DNA of 64,000 nucleotides from Enterobacillus tribolii (GTDB taxonomy: Bacteria > Pseudomonadota > Gammaproteobacteria > Enterobacterales > Enterobacteriaceae). Below the pieces are notes generated by a model. The model had not been told where the DNA came from. It searched no databases and saw only the letters and a list, made by a program, of their open reading frames with translations. The stretch is from NCBI RefSeq assembly GCF_003363015.1, contig NZ_QRAP01000008.1:124001-188000 (forward strand), read 5' to 3'. Positions 21,701 through 29,561 of this stretch are shown here, in pieces (the stretch's first letter is position 1; each line of letters opens with the position of its first letter). Made by a program: the position numbers and the translations under genes.

Positions 21701-21839
21701 TGCTAAACGGCATATCTTTATCATTGGTGATCCGGCTGTCTGGCAGACACTGAACGGGTTTCGCAATGTTGCGCAAGAATTACCGACTCTTCCGCCGTCC
21801 CCGGCGGACGCCGTTCAGGAAGATAGCGTCATGTTTTAA
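18705..21839 (+). CDS. Orphan superfamily 1 (Upf1/Dna2-like) helicase-ATPase
   Basis: Large protein of 1,044 residues from the ATG at 18,705; a TTG at 18,681 would add 8 residues. Residues 1 to ~330 form an N-terminal region that I do not recognise, with a variable acidic stretch. The helicase core follows: Walker A GPPGTGKTT (347-355), a long insert with coiled-coil-like charged segments (~450-700), Walker B as MIDEAGQ (Asp737-Glu738), motif III VVGDPLQIEPV (Asp762), and motifs V/VI (GTVHTFQGKENDVV ~957; NVALTRAKRHIFIIGD ~995). These place it in the SF1B Upf1/Dna2/Nam7 group. I see no nuclease or protease domain. Base composition is visibly more AT-rich than its neighbours, and it interrupts a syntenic locus, so horizontal gain is likely. 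Its role is unknown; RNA/DNA quality control and phage defence are both possible. Confidence 0.85.
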   Translation: MAATSLPYDILRAWQRIEFFQPYTLEKKDTGSLCISLPDLQTSGDKQLPWLSSSVRQHNHISEKKVLYNLYIGLFEKSVANEISQQVLGTSAEERDAEELAQRLDTEGTTCFAKIPLNHEGTPDLEQFSISALPWALGHLRSERFDQLEPQIFSAACNQLKNSLDNFRNSLRPVRENGLPVLRAENILTLMLTILTGWADFSPQWQCAVRVDWLEPIDGKTRDSEEAPFQSGDRTETDEETEGPNKEFALPILNSFFLEDIGYAAADLQRGRENKALSTYLSRTTSRKPDLYLQEGLPSIINNLHPSKMPLGRWPSEPKHAMSLMQQFAINTAVEELADGGLLSVNGPPGTGKTTLLRDLVAHNIVERATILASFENAGDTLDNEGFIVSKLTGFEMVVASSNNAAVENISKELPQKTSLAEEFRSLDFLAPIANQMAAEKYPPSQRKKEEGVKEHHIFKKLEDKKQCWGLISAALGNKGNRKNFTQRFFFDEHFLRNTGKETSRPTDENFLNLWRWRFLHDATPFSTAKKRFSDCLEQTQRLRQQLETFADLLNDGTLENQIRHARQQQQDLENAPFGWLKRLISHKHRQSLLTSKNTLQRLMEQQTADKRNLQTLKQIFPDIKLPDENQKINDAGLQRIALWQNEQINRQRAKLFVEAMNLHQAWLYEVMKTADAFSKFSRNLNTFLKSPHLEPSPLRWWQTLFMFVPVISTTFASLGRMFHGVHGGELGWLMIDEAGQAPPSQAVGGIWRAKRVLVVGDPLQIEPVFTASPPLVTRLCQDILRDDDHVKAWNPGLLSVQQVADRANRWGCQLTVMNHPIWIGIPLWVHRRCIEPMFSLANQIAYEGRMIHGAEADKIQPQPINHVLENHWQASVGGRAEKQYRDSHGQDLLRLLDQLLVAGVALQSIYVITPFKAVKYALCELLEKRALAAWRQSSPSIKSKELATWRQKCVGTVHTFQGKENDVVIFVLGCDKDNNGGAHWAASKPNLLNVALTRAKRHIFIIGDPAVWQTLNGFRNVAQELPTLPPSPADAVQEDSVMF

Positions 21840-21846
21840 ATCAGAG

Positions 21847-21875
21847 ACACTGCGGGTCAATACCCGCAGTGTTTT
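21847..21875 (+). terminator. Terminator of the helicase gene
   Basis: An 11-bp perfect stem (ACACTGCGGGT / ACCCGCAGTGT) with loop CAAT is followed by a short T-run, 7 bases after the helicase stop. On the minus strand there is no T-run, so it serves the plus-strand gene. Confidence 0.85.
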
Positions 21876-21882
21876 CTGTACG

Positions 21883-22626
21883 TTACGCCGGGTTAGGAAT
21901 ATCAATAAACTTCACGTCCAACCCGTGCTGCTGCGCCAGCCACTCACCCAGCGCGCGGATACCGCCGCGTTCCGTGGCGTGATGCCCGCAGGCGAAGAAG
22001 TGCAGCCCCATTTCACGGGCGATATGGATGGTTTTTTCCGACACTTCGCCGGTAATAAATGCATCAACCCCGAACTCCGCCGCCTGCTCGATAAAGCTCT
22101 GGCCGCCACCGGTACACCAGGCGACACGGCGAATCTGCTCCGGCGCGTTGTCGCCGCAGTGCAGTACGGTATGCCCCAGCTTACGCTCCAGCCGCCCCGT
22201 TAATTCTCCTGCACTCATCGGTTGCTCAAACTCACCGTAAGGCATCAGCGGGTCAATTTCCCCCAGCACGCGGATTTTCATCAGCCCGGCGAGGCAGGCA
22301 TTGTTGCCCAGCACCGGATGCGCGTCGAGCGGCAAATGATAACCGTACAGGTTGATATCGTGGGTTAGCAGGGTTTTCAGACGATTGCGGCGCATGCCGC
22401 GCACCGTCGGCGCGTCGTTTTTCCAGAAATAACCGTGGTGCACCAGTACCGCATCGGCCTGCTCAGCGACGGCAGCGTCCAGCAAAGCCTGGCAGGCGGT
22501 TACGCCGGTGATGATTTTACGGACTTCCGCCTTGCCCTCAACCTGAAGGCCATTCGGCGCATAGTCCTGAAAAGCGCCGGCGTTAAGTTCCCGGTTCAAC
22601 AATTGTTCAAGTTCAATATTGTTCAT
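21883..22626 (-). CDS. ybgI: NIF3-family metal-binding protein YbgI
   Basis: 247 residues, the length of E. coli YbgI, a hexameric ring-shaped NIF3/DUF34 protein with a dinuclear metal site. Conserved metal-site motifs are VHHGYFWKNDAPT, NLYGYHLPLDAHP and the C-terminal GHHATERGGIRAL. The biochemical role of the family is unsettled; a GTP-cyclohydrolase-type label is sometimes given without firm proof. In E. coli it begins the ybgIJKL-nei cluster; here it has been split from pxpB by the yjdM-helicase insertion. Confidence 0.95.
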   Translation of the reverse strand: MNNIELEQLLNRELNAGAFQDYAPNGLQVEGKAEVRKIITGVTACQALLDAAVAEQADAVLVHHGYFWKNDAPTVRGMRRNRLKTLLTHDINLYGYHLPLDAHPVLGNNACLAGLMKIRVLGEIDPLMPYGEFEQPMSAGELTGRLERKLGHTVLHCGDNAPEQIRRVAWCTGGGQSFIEQAAEFGVDAFITGEVSEKTIHIAREMGLHFFACGHHATERGGIRALGEWLAQQHGLDVKFIDIPNPA

Positions 22627-22688
22627 AGTCGGCTCCCGCTGAATTCACGGCATCATACGCGAAAGCGTATACCCGCGACAGCCACGGT

Positions 22689-23669
22689 TTAAAACGTCAT
22701 TCTCTCGCCCTGACGCATGAAAACAAACTTCACGCCGGGCGTATTGCCTTGTTCAAGTTGCTGCTTAATCTCTTTTTCCGGCGCTTTTCCCGCTTCCAGC
22801 GAGGGTTTGATGTGGCTGATAACCACCGGCAAATCACGCAGCGAACCTTCTCCGCCGCTGTACTTCTCCAGGTGCTTCAGCTCTGTCAGCAACAGGGAAG
22901 GCGTCAGATGGCCGAACAGCTTCGACGCAGGCGTGCCGTCCGGGTATGACGTTTCAATGATCATGCCTTTCAGTTGCTTCTGCGCGACCAGCGGCCCCAG
23001 CACCTGCCAGATGACATCCAGATTTTTGCTTTTCTCCGTCGCATCGCTGCCGGTATCGCCGAAGTAAGCGAAAGACTCGCTGCCCCGGCTCATCAGCAGC
23101 ATGGCGGAATCCGACGCGGCATGGCCCAGAGGGTATATCACGCCGCTGATCCCGCTCAGACCGAGGGTGAAACGTTGGCCGAAGCGCGGGCTGTTAATCC
23201 GGTAAGTGCCTATCCGCTCGCCGCCGCCGGAGTCGCTGAAATTAGGCCAGCTTTTCCAGTTAAAATAGTGGGTACGCAACGTATTGGCCGCATTCGCCGG
23301 CGTATACAGCGGCTTACGGCTGTCTTCCGGCGATCCGAGGATCAGGCCGGCAACGTGATCAAGATGGGCATGGCTGATGAAATAGCTGTTGATCTGCTCA
23401 CGAAAAATATAGCCCTGCGGGGTCAGCGGCGCCGCTTTTTCCGGCGTCACGTCAGGAAAACTCCCCTGCTCCAGCCCCTTTTCAATGCCGGGCAACACCG
23501 AACCGGCGTCCAGCCCCACGTAACGTGCATCCTTATCCGAACGGATCAGATAAGACGTAAGGTTTCCCCCGCTCAGCCCTCCGTTGACCCCCAGCGCCAC
23601 CACCTCAAAAGCCGCCTGACTACATGCGGAATACCCCGCCAGCAACAACGCCACTAATTTAATACGCAT
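22689..23669 (-). CDS. Exported class II 3',5'-cyclic-nucleotide phosphodiesterase (CpdP-like)
   Basis: 326-residue metallo-beta-lactamase-fold protein. The stretch H-A-H-L-D-H-V-A-G-L-I-L-G-S-P from His100 fits the signature of class II cyclic-nucleotide phosphodiesterases, the family of yeast Pde1 and the periplasmic CpdP of Aliivibrio fischeri. Further motifs are YPLGHAASDSAML, FAYFGDTGSDATEKS, IIETSYPDG, HLTPSLLLTEL and a final VVISHIKPSLE. A signal peptide is clear (RIKLVALLLAGYSACSQA before AFEV). The ATG at 23,669 follows AAGGAG; an upstream in-frame ATG would bury the signal peptide. It would hydrolyse external or periplasmic cAMP/cGMP. It should not be called a beta-lactamase. Confidence 0.88.
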   Translation of the reverse strand: MRIKLVALLLAGYSACSQAAFEVVALGVNGGLSGGNLTSYLIRSDKDARYVGLDAGSVLPGIEKGLEQGSFPDVTPEKAAPLTPQGYIFREQINSYFISHAHLDHVAGLILGSPEDSRKPLYTPANAANTLRTHYFNWKSWPNFSDSGGGERIGTYRINSPRFGQRFTLGLSGISGVIYPLGHAASDSAMLLMSRGSESFAYFGDTGSDATEKSKNLDVIWQVLGPLVAQKQLKGMIIETSYPDGTPASKLFGHLTPSLLLTELKHLEKYSGGEGSLRDLPVVISHIKPSLEAGKAPEKEIKQQLEQGNTPGVKFVFMRQGERMTF

Positions 23670-23872
23670 CAAAGTCGTGCTCCTTGCGGCATACATTCCG
23701 CCGAACGGAATGAAGTTGACGGTACTGACCGTGCGACATGCATCCGCAGCAGATCATTCCGTAGAAAAACATAGTCTAACATGCATTTTTCCCCTTCAGA
23801 CCGTTACGGAAGTGACAAATATCACTGTCCTGTATATCCGCCCGCCGGGATATATGCGTCGCTTCAGAAAGC

Positions 23873-23900
23873 ACAAAAGCGGCTCATCGGCCGCTTTTGT
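23873..23900 (-). terminator. Terminator downstream of ybfA
   Basis: The inverted repeat ACAAAAGCGGC / GCCGCTTTTGT with a 6-base loop gives a stem ending in a TTTTGT run on the minus strand, 25 bases after the ybfA stop. Confidence 0.8.
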
Positions 23901-23925
23901 TATTAAAGACGTTTTGTCGCAGTCA

Positions 23926-24126
23926 TCAGTAGAAGTCGGGGGTGACTTCCTCCGATTGCGCTAACCAAACCGGCTTATCGCTGGTTTTTGACCAAACACG
24001 GTGCAGATAGCTATAAAAACGTGCGCGATCGCTGCGAAACAGCATTACCGGAAGCGCCAGCGTGCCGGCGAGAACTACGCCACTACGCCGCAGGAGAATC
24101 CGGTGCAAGGGATATTTCTGGTACAT
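23926..24126 (-). CDS. ybfA: DUF2517 small membrane protein YbfA
   Basis: 66-residue protein closely resembling E. coli YbfA (68 residues), with the nearly identical C-terminal half [21 protein letters not shown]. It has one central hydrophobic segment ([17 protein letters not shown]) and is probably an inner-membrane protein of unknown function. It sits upstream of and divergent from the kdp operon, exactly as in E. coli. An AGGAGGAG site precedes the ATG. Confidence 0.93.
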   Translation of the reverse strand: MYQKYPLHRILLRRSGVVLAGTLALPVMLFRSDRARFYSYLHRVWSKTSDKPVWLAQSEEVTPDFY

Positions 24127-24388
24127 ATTGCTCCTCCTCCTTAAAAAAACGCATCAACCGGTAATTCCGACGCCTGCGTTAACCCACATTCATCAAACAA
24201 ACGCACGATCGTCGGCGCCTGTAATCTGAACAAAATAATACCGCAACCGGTGAAATTTCACTACTCATCCGACCACTTTTTTAGCACTTTATTACGCTTA
24301 TCAGCACGCAACACGTAATTTAGTTACATAAAAGTTAAAATAAAACCAATCATTAGTTACAATATGGTTACCTCATCCAATGAGCCGG

Positions 24389-24884
24389 CTACAATCCGGC
24401 ATAAAACGATAAACTCAGCAAACAAACCTGCCGGCCGTTATACAAATACAGCAAGCGCCATTCCTGCCAAATCAACACCCGCAAATCAACGTGACACAGC
24501 CGTTCACTCAGATCGCGGGACAGATATTGAATCTCATCATCCGTCGTCGCCCGGTTCAGCAGCATCGCTCCCCGGCACGGCGCATACACCAGCGGACGGC
24601 ACAGCGTGACAAACAGCGTCTGCGCCAACTGCGCATCGCGCTGGCGTAGCTGGGTCAGTTGACGCCTCACCCGAACCGAACTCAGCAGGCTCCCGTAAAG
24701 ATTCTTCTTTTCCGTCTTCTTTTTCTTCTTCCCGGCTGCCCGGGTTCCGGATGAACTCTCTGATTTCCGCATAGCGCATCACCTCCGCCGCCTGACGCAA
24801 CAGCCACAGCGCCTCTCTGTCGCTCAGGAGAGCAATGTCGTCCTCACACACCGCCGCGCCCTCTCTCATATAAATCCGCGGCAA
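24389..24884 (-). pseudogene. Possible frameshifted gene of unknown function
   Basis: Two overlapping minus-strand frames each look partly coding. The first starts at 24,884 and reads REGAAVCEDDIALLSDREALW..LLRQAAEVMRYAEIREFIRNP. The second, ending at 24,389, reads YGSLLSSVRVRRQLTQLRQRD and later RVLIWQEWRLLYLYNGRQV. They meet in a purine-rich run (24,700-24,735) of GAA/AAG repeats, where a +1 shift would join them into one protein of about 165 residues. I do not recognise either half. It may be an indel-broken gene, a sequencing error at the A/G run, a programmed shift, or two chance ORFs. Confidence 0.35.
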
Positions 24885-24962
24885 AAATAGCGCGCCCGGC
24901 GCTCCCCTGCCAGCAGGTCATTTTGCTTCTCCGGTGATGATTCCAACATATTGCCCGGCTTG

Positions 24963-24983
24963 CATTTTTATACTTTTTTTACG
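24963..24983 (+). promoter_or_regulatory. KdpE-like binding site of the kdp promoter
   Basis: The T-rich block TTTTTATACTTTTTTTA, about 85-100 bp before kdpF, closely resembles the KdpE target upstream of E. coli kdpF. Activation by phospho-KdpE under potassium limitation is therefore expected. I could not assign -35/-10 hexamers with confidence. Confidence 0.7.
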
Positions 24984-25064
24984 CGATAGGCCTCGCTTTT
25001 TTCACTATTTTTGCCTGGCGTTGATTAGCCTGAGAGGCATCAAAAATCCCTGTGGGAGAACGTC

Positions 25065-25154
25065 ATGAGTTTAAGCATGTTGGGTTGCGCCCTGTTGGTG
25101 GTGCTATTGCTGGGTTACTTAATCTATGCCCTGTTCAGGGCGGAGGAATTCTGA
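25065..25154 (+). CDS. kdpF: KdpF, small subunit of the K+-transporting ATPase
   Basis: A 29-residue single-span membrane peptide: [20 protein letters not shown], then ALFRAEEF. This is the usual size and the charged C-terminus of KdpF, which stabilises the KdpABC complex. GGGAGAA precedes the ATG. Its stop overlaps the kdpA start (ATGA). Confidence 0.93.
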   Translation: MSLSMLGCALLVVLLLGYLIYALFRAEEF

Positions 25155-26845
25155 TGGCCGCCTCAGCCTCATTGCTTATCGCCGTATTTCTGGGCGTCCT
25201 GTTGTTACTGGCTTATCCGTTGGGGAAGGTGCTGGCGCGCCTGATTGACGGCGATCCTTACCCGTTGCTCGGCCGCAGCGAAAATCTCGTCTGGCGTTAT
25301 TGCGGCGTACCGCAACAGGAGATGAGCTGGCTGCAATATCTGCTGGCGATCCTGGCATTCAACGCGCTGGGTCTTGTGGTGCTGTTCGTCATCCTGTTGT
25401 CTCAGGGCCTGTTGCCCCTGAATCCGCAAGGCGTCCCCGGTCTTTCCTGGCACCTGGCGCTGAATACCGCGATCAGCTTCGTCACCAACACCAACTGGCA
25501 GGCATACAGCGGAGAAGCCTCCCTGAGCTATCTGAGCCAGATGCTCGGCCTGACCGTGCAGAACTTCCTGTCCGCCGCGACCGGTATCGCCGTCGCCTTC
25601 GCACTGATCCGCGCCTTTACGCGCCACTCGGCGCACACCCTCGGCAATGCCTGGGTAGACCTCTACCGCATCACGGTATACGTGCTGCTGCCGTTGTCAC
25701 TGATCGTCGCGCTGTTTTTCGTCAGCCAGGGCGTATTACAAAACCTGCACGCCTACGTCACGGTTCACCCACTGGAAGGCGGCCAACAGTTGCTGCCCAT
25801 GGGGCCGGTAGCGTCACAGGAAGCGATAAAGTTGCTGGGCACCAACGGCGGTGGGTTCTTCGGCGCCAACTCCGCGCATCCGTTCGAAAACCCGACGGCC
25901 TGGAGCAACCTGGTACAGATGCTCGCCATCTTTCTGATCCCGGCCGCGCTGTGTTTTGCTTTCGGTCAGGCGGTCGGGGACGCCCGCCAGGGCCATGCCC
26001 TGTTGTGGGCCATGAGCCTGATTTTCGTCGTAGCGGTGGTGGTCGTGATGCATGCGGAGCTGGCCGGTAATCCCCACCTGACGTCATTGGGCGGCGCTGA
26101 CGGCAGTGCCAATATGGAAGGAAAAGAGACGCGCTTCGGCGTGCTGGTTTCCGCCCTGTATGCGGTCGTCACCACCGCCGCGTCCTGCGGCGCGGTGAAC
26201 GCCATGCATGACTCTTTCACCGCTCTGGGCGGCATGGTGCCCCTCTGGCTGATGCAGATCGGCGAGGTGGTGTTCGGCGGCGTGGGCGCAGGGCTGTACG
26301 GCATGCTGCTGTTCGTGTTGCTGACGGTGTTTATCGCCGGGCTGATGATCGGCCGGACGCCGGAGTTCCTGGGCAAAAAGATTGAAGTGTATGACATGAA
26401 GATGACCGCCGCCGCCATTCTGGTCACGCCGGCGCTGGCGCTGCTCGGCACCGCCGTCGCCCTGATGACCGAAGCCGGCCGGGCCGGTATTCTCAACCCC
26501 GACGCCCATGGCTTCAGCGAAGTGCTGTATGCCTTTTCCTCCGCGGCCAACAACAACGGCAGCGCCTTCGCCGGGCTGAGCGTCAACACGCCGTTTTATA
26601 ACGTCGCGCTGGCCATCGCCATGCTGCTCGGACGCTTTGCCGTCATCGTGCCGGTTATGGCCATCGCCGGTTCCCTGATAGCCAAGAAACGCCAGCCGGC
26701 CAGCGGCGGCACCCTGCCGACGCACGGCACGCTGTTCGTCGGTTTGTTGATCGGCACCATTTTACTGGTCGGCGCGTTGACCTTCATTCCCGCACTGGCG
26801 CTGGGCCCGGTGGCTGAACATCTGCACGTTTGGCTGACCCGTTAA
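25154..26845 (+). CDS. kdpA: Potassium-transporting ATPase subunit A
   Basis: Channel-like K+-binding subunit of the high-affinity KdpFABC pump. I place the start at the ATG overlapping the kdpF stop, giving 563 residues (E. coli 557) beginning [16 protein letters not shown]; an upstream reading from 25,052 simply runs through kdpF. Four selectivity-filter-like segments are visible, such as [48 protein letters not shown] and [14 protein letters not shown]. It is followed by kdpB after 26 bp. Confidence 0.97.
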   Translation: MAASASLLIAVFLGVLLLLAYPLGKVLARLIDGDPYPLLGRSENLVWRYCGVPQQEMSWLQYLLAILAFNALGLVVLFVILLSQGLLPLNPQGVPGLSWHLALNTAISFVTNTNWQAYSGEASLSYLSQMLGLTVQNFLSAATGIAVAFALIRAFTRHSAHTLGNAWVDLYRITVYVLLPLSLIVALFFVSQGVLQNLHAYVTVHPLEGGQQLLPMGPVASQEAIKLLGTNGGGFFGANSAHPFENPTAWSNLVQMLAIFLIPAALCFAFGQAVGDARQGHALLWAMSLIFVVAVVVVMHAELAGNPHLTSLGGADGSANMEGKETRFGVLVSALYAVVTTAASCGAVNAMHDSFTALGGMVPLWLMQIGEVVFGGVGAGLYGMLLFVLLTVFIAGLMIGRTPEFLGKKIEVYDMKMTAAAILVTPALALLGTAVALMTEAGRAGILNPDAHGFSEVLYAFSSAANNNGSAFAGLSVNTPFYNVALAIAMLLGRFAVIVPVMAIAGSLIAKKRQPASGGTLPTHGTLFVGLLIGTILLVGALTFIPALALGPVAEHLHVWLTR

Positions 26846-26871
26846 TGTCGTCGATGAAAAGAGAAAATAAC

Positions 26872-28938
26872 ATGACCCGTAAACAACGCGCGCTGTTCGA
26901 TTCTGCTTTGATGCTCACCGCGCTGAAAGACGCCTGTAAAAAACTCGATCCGCGGGTTCAATGGCGCAATCCGGTAATGTTTGTGGTGTACTTGGGCAGT
27001 ATTCTGACCACCGTCATCTGGCTGGCGATCCTGACCGGCAACACCGACGGCAGCGCCGCCTTCACCGGCAGCGTAACGCTGTGGCTGTGGTTTACCGTGC
27101 TGTTCGCCAACTTTGCCGAAGCGCTGGCGGAAGGGCGCAGCAAGGCCCAGGCGGAAAGCCTGAAAGGCGTGAAAAAAACCAGCTGGGCCAAAAAACTGGC
27201 TAACGCGGCGCACGATGCCGCACAGGAAAAGGTCGCGGCGGAAAACCTGCGTAAAGGGGATATCGTGCTGGCGGAAGCCGGTGACATCATCCCCTGCGAC
27301 GGCGAAGTGCTGGAAGGCGGCGCCTCGGTGGACGAAAGCGCCATTACCGGCGAATCCGCGCCGGTGATCCGCGAGTCCGGCGGCGACTTCTCTTCCGTCA
27401 CCGGCGGCACCCGCGTGCTTTCCGACTGGCTGATCATCCAATGCAGCGTCAACCCGGGGGAAACATTCCTCGACCGTATGATCGCCATGGTGGAAAGCGC
27501 CAAGCGGCGCAAAACGCCCAACGAAATCGCGCTGACCATCCTGCTGGTCGCCCTGACGATCGTATTCCTGCTGGCGACGGCCACGCTGTATCCGTTCTCC
27601 CTGTTCAGCGCGCAAGCCGGTCACGCCGGCGTTCCCGTCACGATTACCGTGCTGGCGGCACTGCTGGTTTGCCTGATCCCCACCACCATCGGCGGCCTGC
27701 TGTCCGCCATCGGCGTGGCAGGCATGAGCCGTATGCTGGGCGCCAACGTTATCGCCACCAGCGGCCGCGCTGTTGAAGCCGCCGGCGATGTGGACGTCCT
27801 GCTGCTGGACAAAACCGGCACCATCACCCTCGGCAACCGCCAGGCCTCCGAATTCCTGCCTGCTCCCGGCGTGAGCGAACAGGCGCTGGCCGACGCGGCC
27901 CAGCTGGCTTCACTGGCGGATGAAACGCCGGAAGGCCGCAGCATCGTGGTGCTGGCGAAACAGCGCTTTAACCTGCGCGAGCGCGATCTGCACGCGCTGG
28001 ACGCCACCTTCGTGCCCTTTTCGGCGCAAACACGCATGAGCGGCGTCAATATTCAGGGACGCGTCATCCGCAAAGGCGCGGCGGACGCCATCCGTCGCTA
28101 CGTGGAATCCAACAAGGCGCCGTTCCCCGCAGGCATCGACGCCCTGGTCGAACGCGTGGCGCGTACCGGCGGCACGCCGCTGGTGGTCGCCGAAGACGCC
28201 CGCATTCTCGGCGTGGTGGCGCTGAAGGATATCGTTAAGGGCGGCATCAAAGAACGCTTCGCCGAACTGCGTCGCATGGGCATTAAAACCGTAATGATCA
28301 CCGGCGACAATCGCCTGACCGCCGCAGCTATCGCCGCCGAGGCCGGCGTGGATGATTTTCTGGCCGAGGCAACGCCGGAAGCCAAGCTGGCGTTGATCCG
28401 CCAATATCAGTCGGAAGGACGGCTGGTCGCCATGACCGGCGACGGCACCAACGACGCCCCTGCGCTGGCCCAGGCCGACGTGGCGGTGGCGATGAACTCC
28501 GGCACGCAGGCGGCCAAAGAGGCCGGCAACATGGTCGATCTCGACTCCAACCCGACCAAGCTGATCGAAGTGGTGCATATCGGCAAACAGATGCTGATGA
28601 CGCGCGGTTCACTGACCACCTTCAGTATCGCCAACGATGTGGCGAAATATTTCGCCATCATCCCGGCGGCGTTCGCGGCCACTTACCCGCAGCTGAATGC
28701 GCTGAACGTCATGCACCTGACGTCCCCGGCGTCGGCCATTATGTCGGCGGTGATCTTCAACGCGCTGATTATCGTGTTCCTGATCCCCCTGGCGCTGCGA
28801 GGCGTGAGCTATAAACCGATGAGCGCGGCCGCCCTGCTGCGGCGTAACCTGTGGATTTACGGGCTGGGCGGCATCATCGTGCCGTTTATCGGCATAAAAA
28901 TCATCGACCTGATTCTGACCGCACTGGGTTTGGCGTAA
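26872..28938 (+). CDS. kdpB: Potassium-transporting ATPase subunit B (P-type ATPase)
   Basis: Catalytic P-type ATPase subunit. The start is at [13 protein letters not shown], matching E. coli KdpB, and gives 688 residues. The phosphorylated aspartate lies in [12 protein letters not shown] (Asp313, equivalent to E. coli Asp307). The TGES-type actuator loop appears as ITGESAPV, and the hinge as [17 protein letters not shown] serine within TGES corresponds to the site of inhibitory phosphorylation described in E. coli. Confidence 0.97.
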   Translation: MTRKQRALFDSALMLTALKDACKKLDPRVQWRNPVMFVVYLGSILTTVIWLAILTGNTDGSAAFTGSVTLWLWFTVLFANFAEALAEGRSKAQAESLKGVKKTSWAKKLANAAHDAAQEKVAAENLRKGDIVLAEAGDIIPCDGEVLEGGASVDESAITGESAPVIRESGGDFSSVTGGTRVLSDWLIIQCSVNPGETFLDRMIAMVESAKRRKTPNEIALTILLVALTIVFLLATATLYPFSLFSAQAGHAGVPVTITVLAALLVCLIPTTIGGLLSAIGVAGMSRMLGANVIATSGRAVEAAGDVDVLLLDKTGTITLGNRQASEFLPAPGVSEQALADAAQLASLADETPEGRSIVVLAKQRFNLRERDLHALDATFVPFSAQTRMSGVNIQGRVIRKGAADAIRRYVESNKAPFPAGIDALVERVARTGGTPLVVAEDARILGVVALKDIVKGGIKERFAELRRMGIKTVMITGDNRLTAAAIAAEAGVDDFLAEATPEAKLALIRQYQSEGRLVAMTGDGTNDAPALAQADVAVAMNSGTQAAKEAGNMVDLDSNPTKLIEVVHIGKQMLMTRGSLTTFSIANDVAKYFAIIPAAFAATYPQLNALNVMHLTSPASAIMSAVIFNALIIVFLIPLALRGVSYKPMSAAALLRRNLWIYGLGGIIVPFIGIKIIDLILTALGLA

Positions 28939-28968
28939 CCCTTGTTTTGACGAAAAAGAGAAGCTGAC

Positions 28969-29547
28969 ATGACATTACTACGACCGACCCTGTTCATGAC
29001 ATTACTGCTGACGTTGCTGACCGGCATCATCTATCCACTGCTCACCACCGGGCTGGCCCAGGCGCTTTTCACTGCGCAGGCTAACGGCTCGTTGCTGCAA
29101 CGGGAAGGCATTACGGTTGGCTCCCGGCTCATCGGGCAGAACTTTACCCATGCCGGTGACTTTTGGGGCCGCCCTTCCGCCACCTCAGAAACGCCGTACA
29201 ATGCGATGGCCTCAGGCGGCAGCAATCTGGCAATCAGCAACCCGCAGTTGGACAACAATATCGCTGCACGGGCCGCGTATTTGCGGCAGAATAATCCGCA
29301 GTCTCCGGCGGCGATTCCCGCGGACTTACTGACCGCATCCGCCAGCGGCCTGGACCCGCATATTTCTCCCGCCGCTGCGTATTATCAGGCGCCGCGCGTC
29401 GCCGCCGCGCGCCACCTCACTGAAAAAGAGGTGAATGCCCTGATTGCCGGACAAATTATTAACAGTAAACCCGGTTTTATCGGACAATCGGTGGTGAACG
29501 TGCTGGCGCTGAATCTGGCGCTGGATAAGCTGGCACCCCGCCGCTGA
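28969..29547 (+). CDS. kdpC: Potassium-transporting ATPase subunit C
   Basis: 192-residue subunit with one N-terminal transmembrane helix ([23 protein letters not shown]) and a periplasmic domain with the conserved [17 protein letters not shown] and [17 protein letters not shown]. It assembles KdpA and KdpB. It lies 30 bp after kdpB and 14 bp before kdpD. Confidence 0.97.
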   Translation: MTLLRPTLFMTLLLTLLTGIIYPLLTTGLAQALFTAQANGSLLQREGITVGSRLIGQNFTHAGDFWGRPSATSETPYNAMASGGSNLAISNPQLDNNIAARAAYLRQNNPQSPAAIPADLLTASASGLDPHISPAAAYYQAPRVAAARHLTEKEVNALIAGQIINSKPGFIGQSVVNVLALNLALDKLAPRR

Positions 29548-29561
29548 GCAAAGGAAGTACG

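Noticed and set aside
18705-21839. Helicase-nuclease fusion defence protein
   Set aside because: I looked for PD-(D/E)xK, HNH, PLD and TOPRIM motifs and saw none; only the helicase core is supported.
22689-23669. Beta-lactamase or generic MBL hydrolase
   Set aside because: The H-x-H-L-D-H motif continues as the class II cyclic-nucleotide phosphodiesterase signature, so a beta-lactamase label would mislead.
25052-25153. Longer N-terminus for KdpA
   Set aside because: The upstream extension is simply kdpF read in another frame; KdpA homology begins at the ATG overlapping the kdpF stop.
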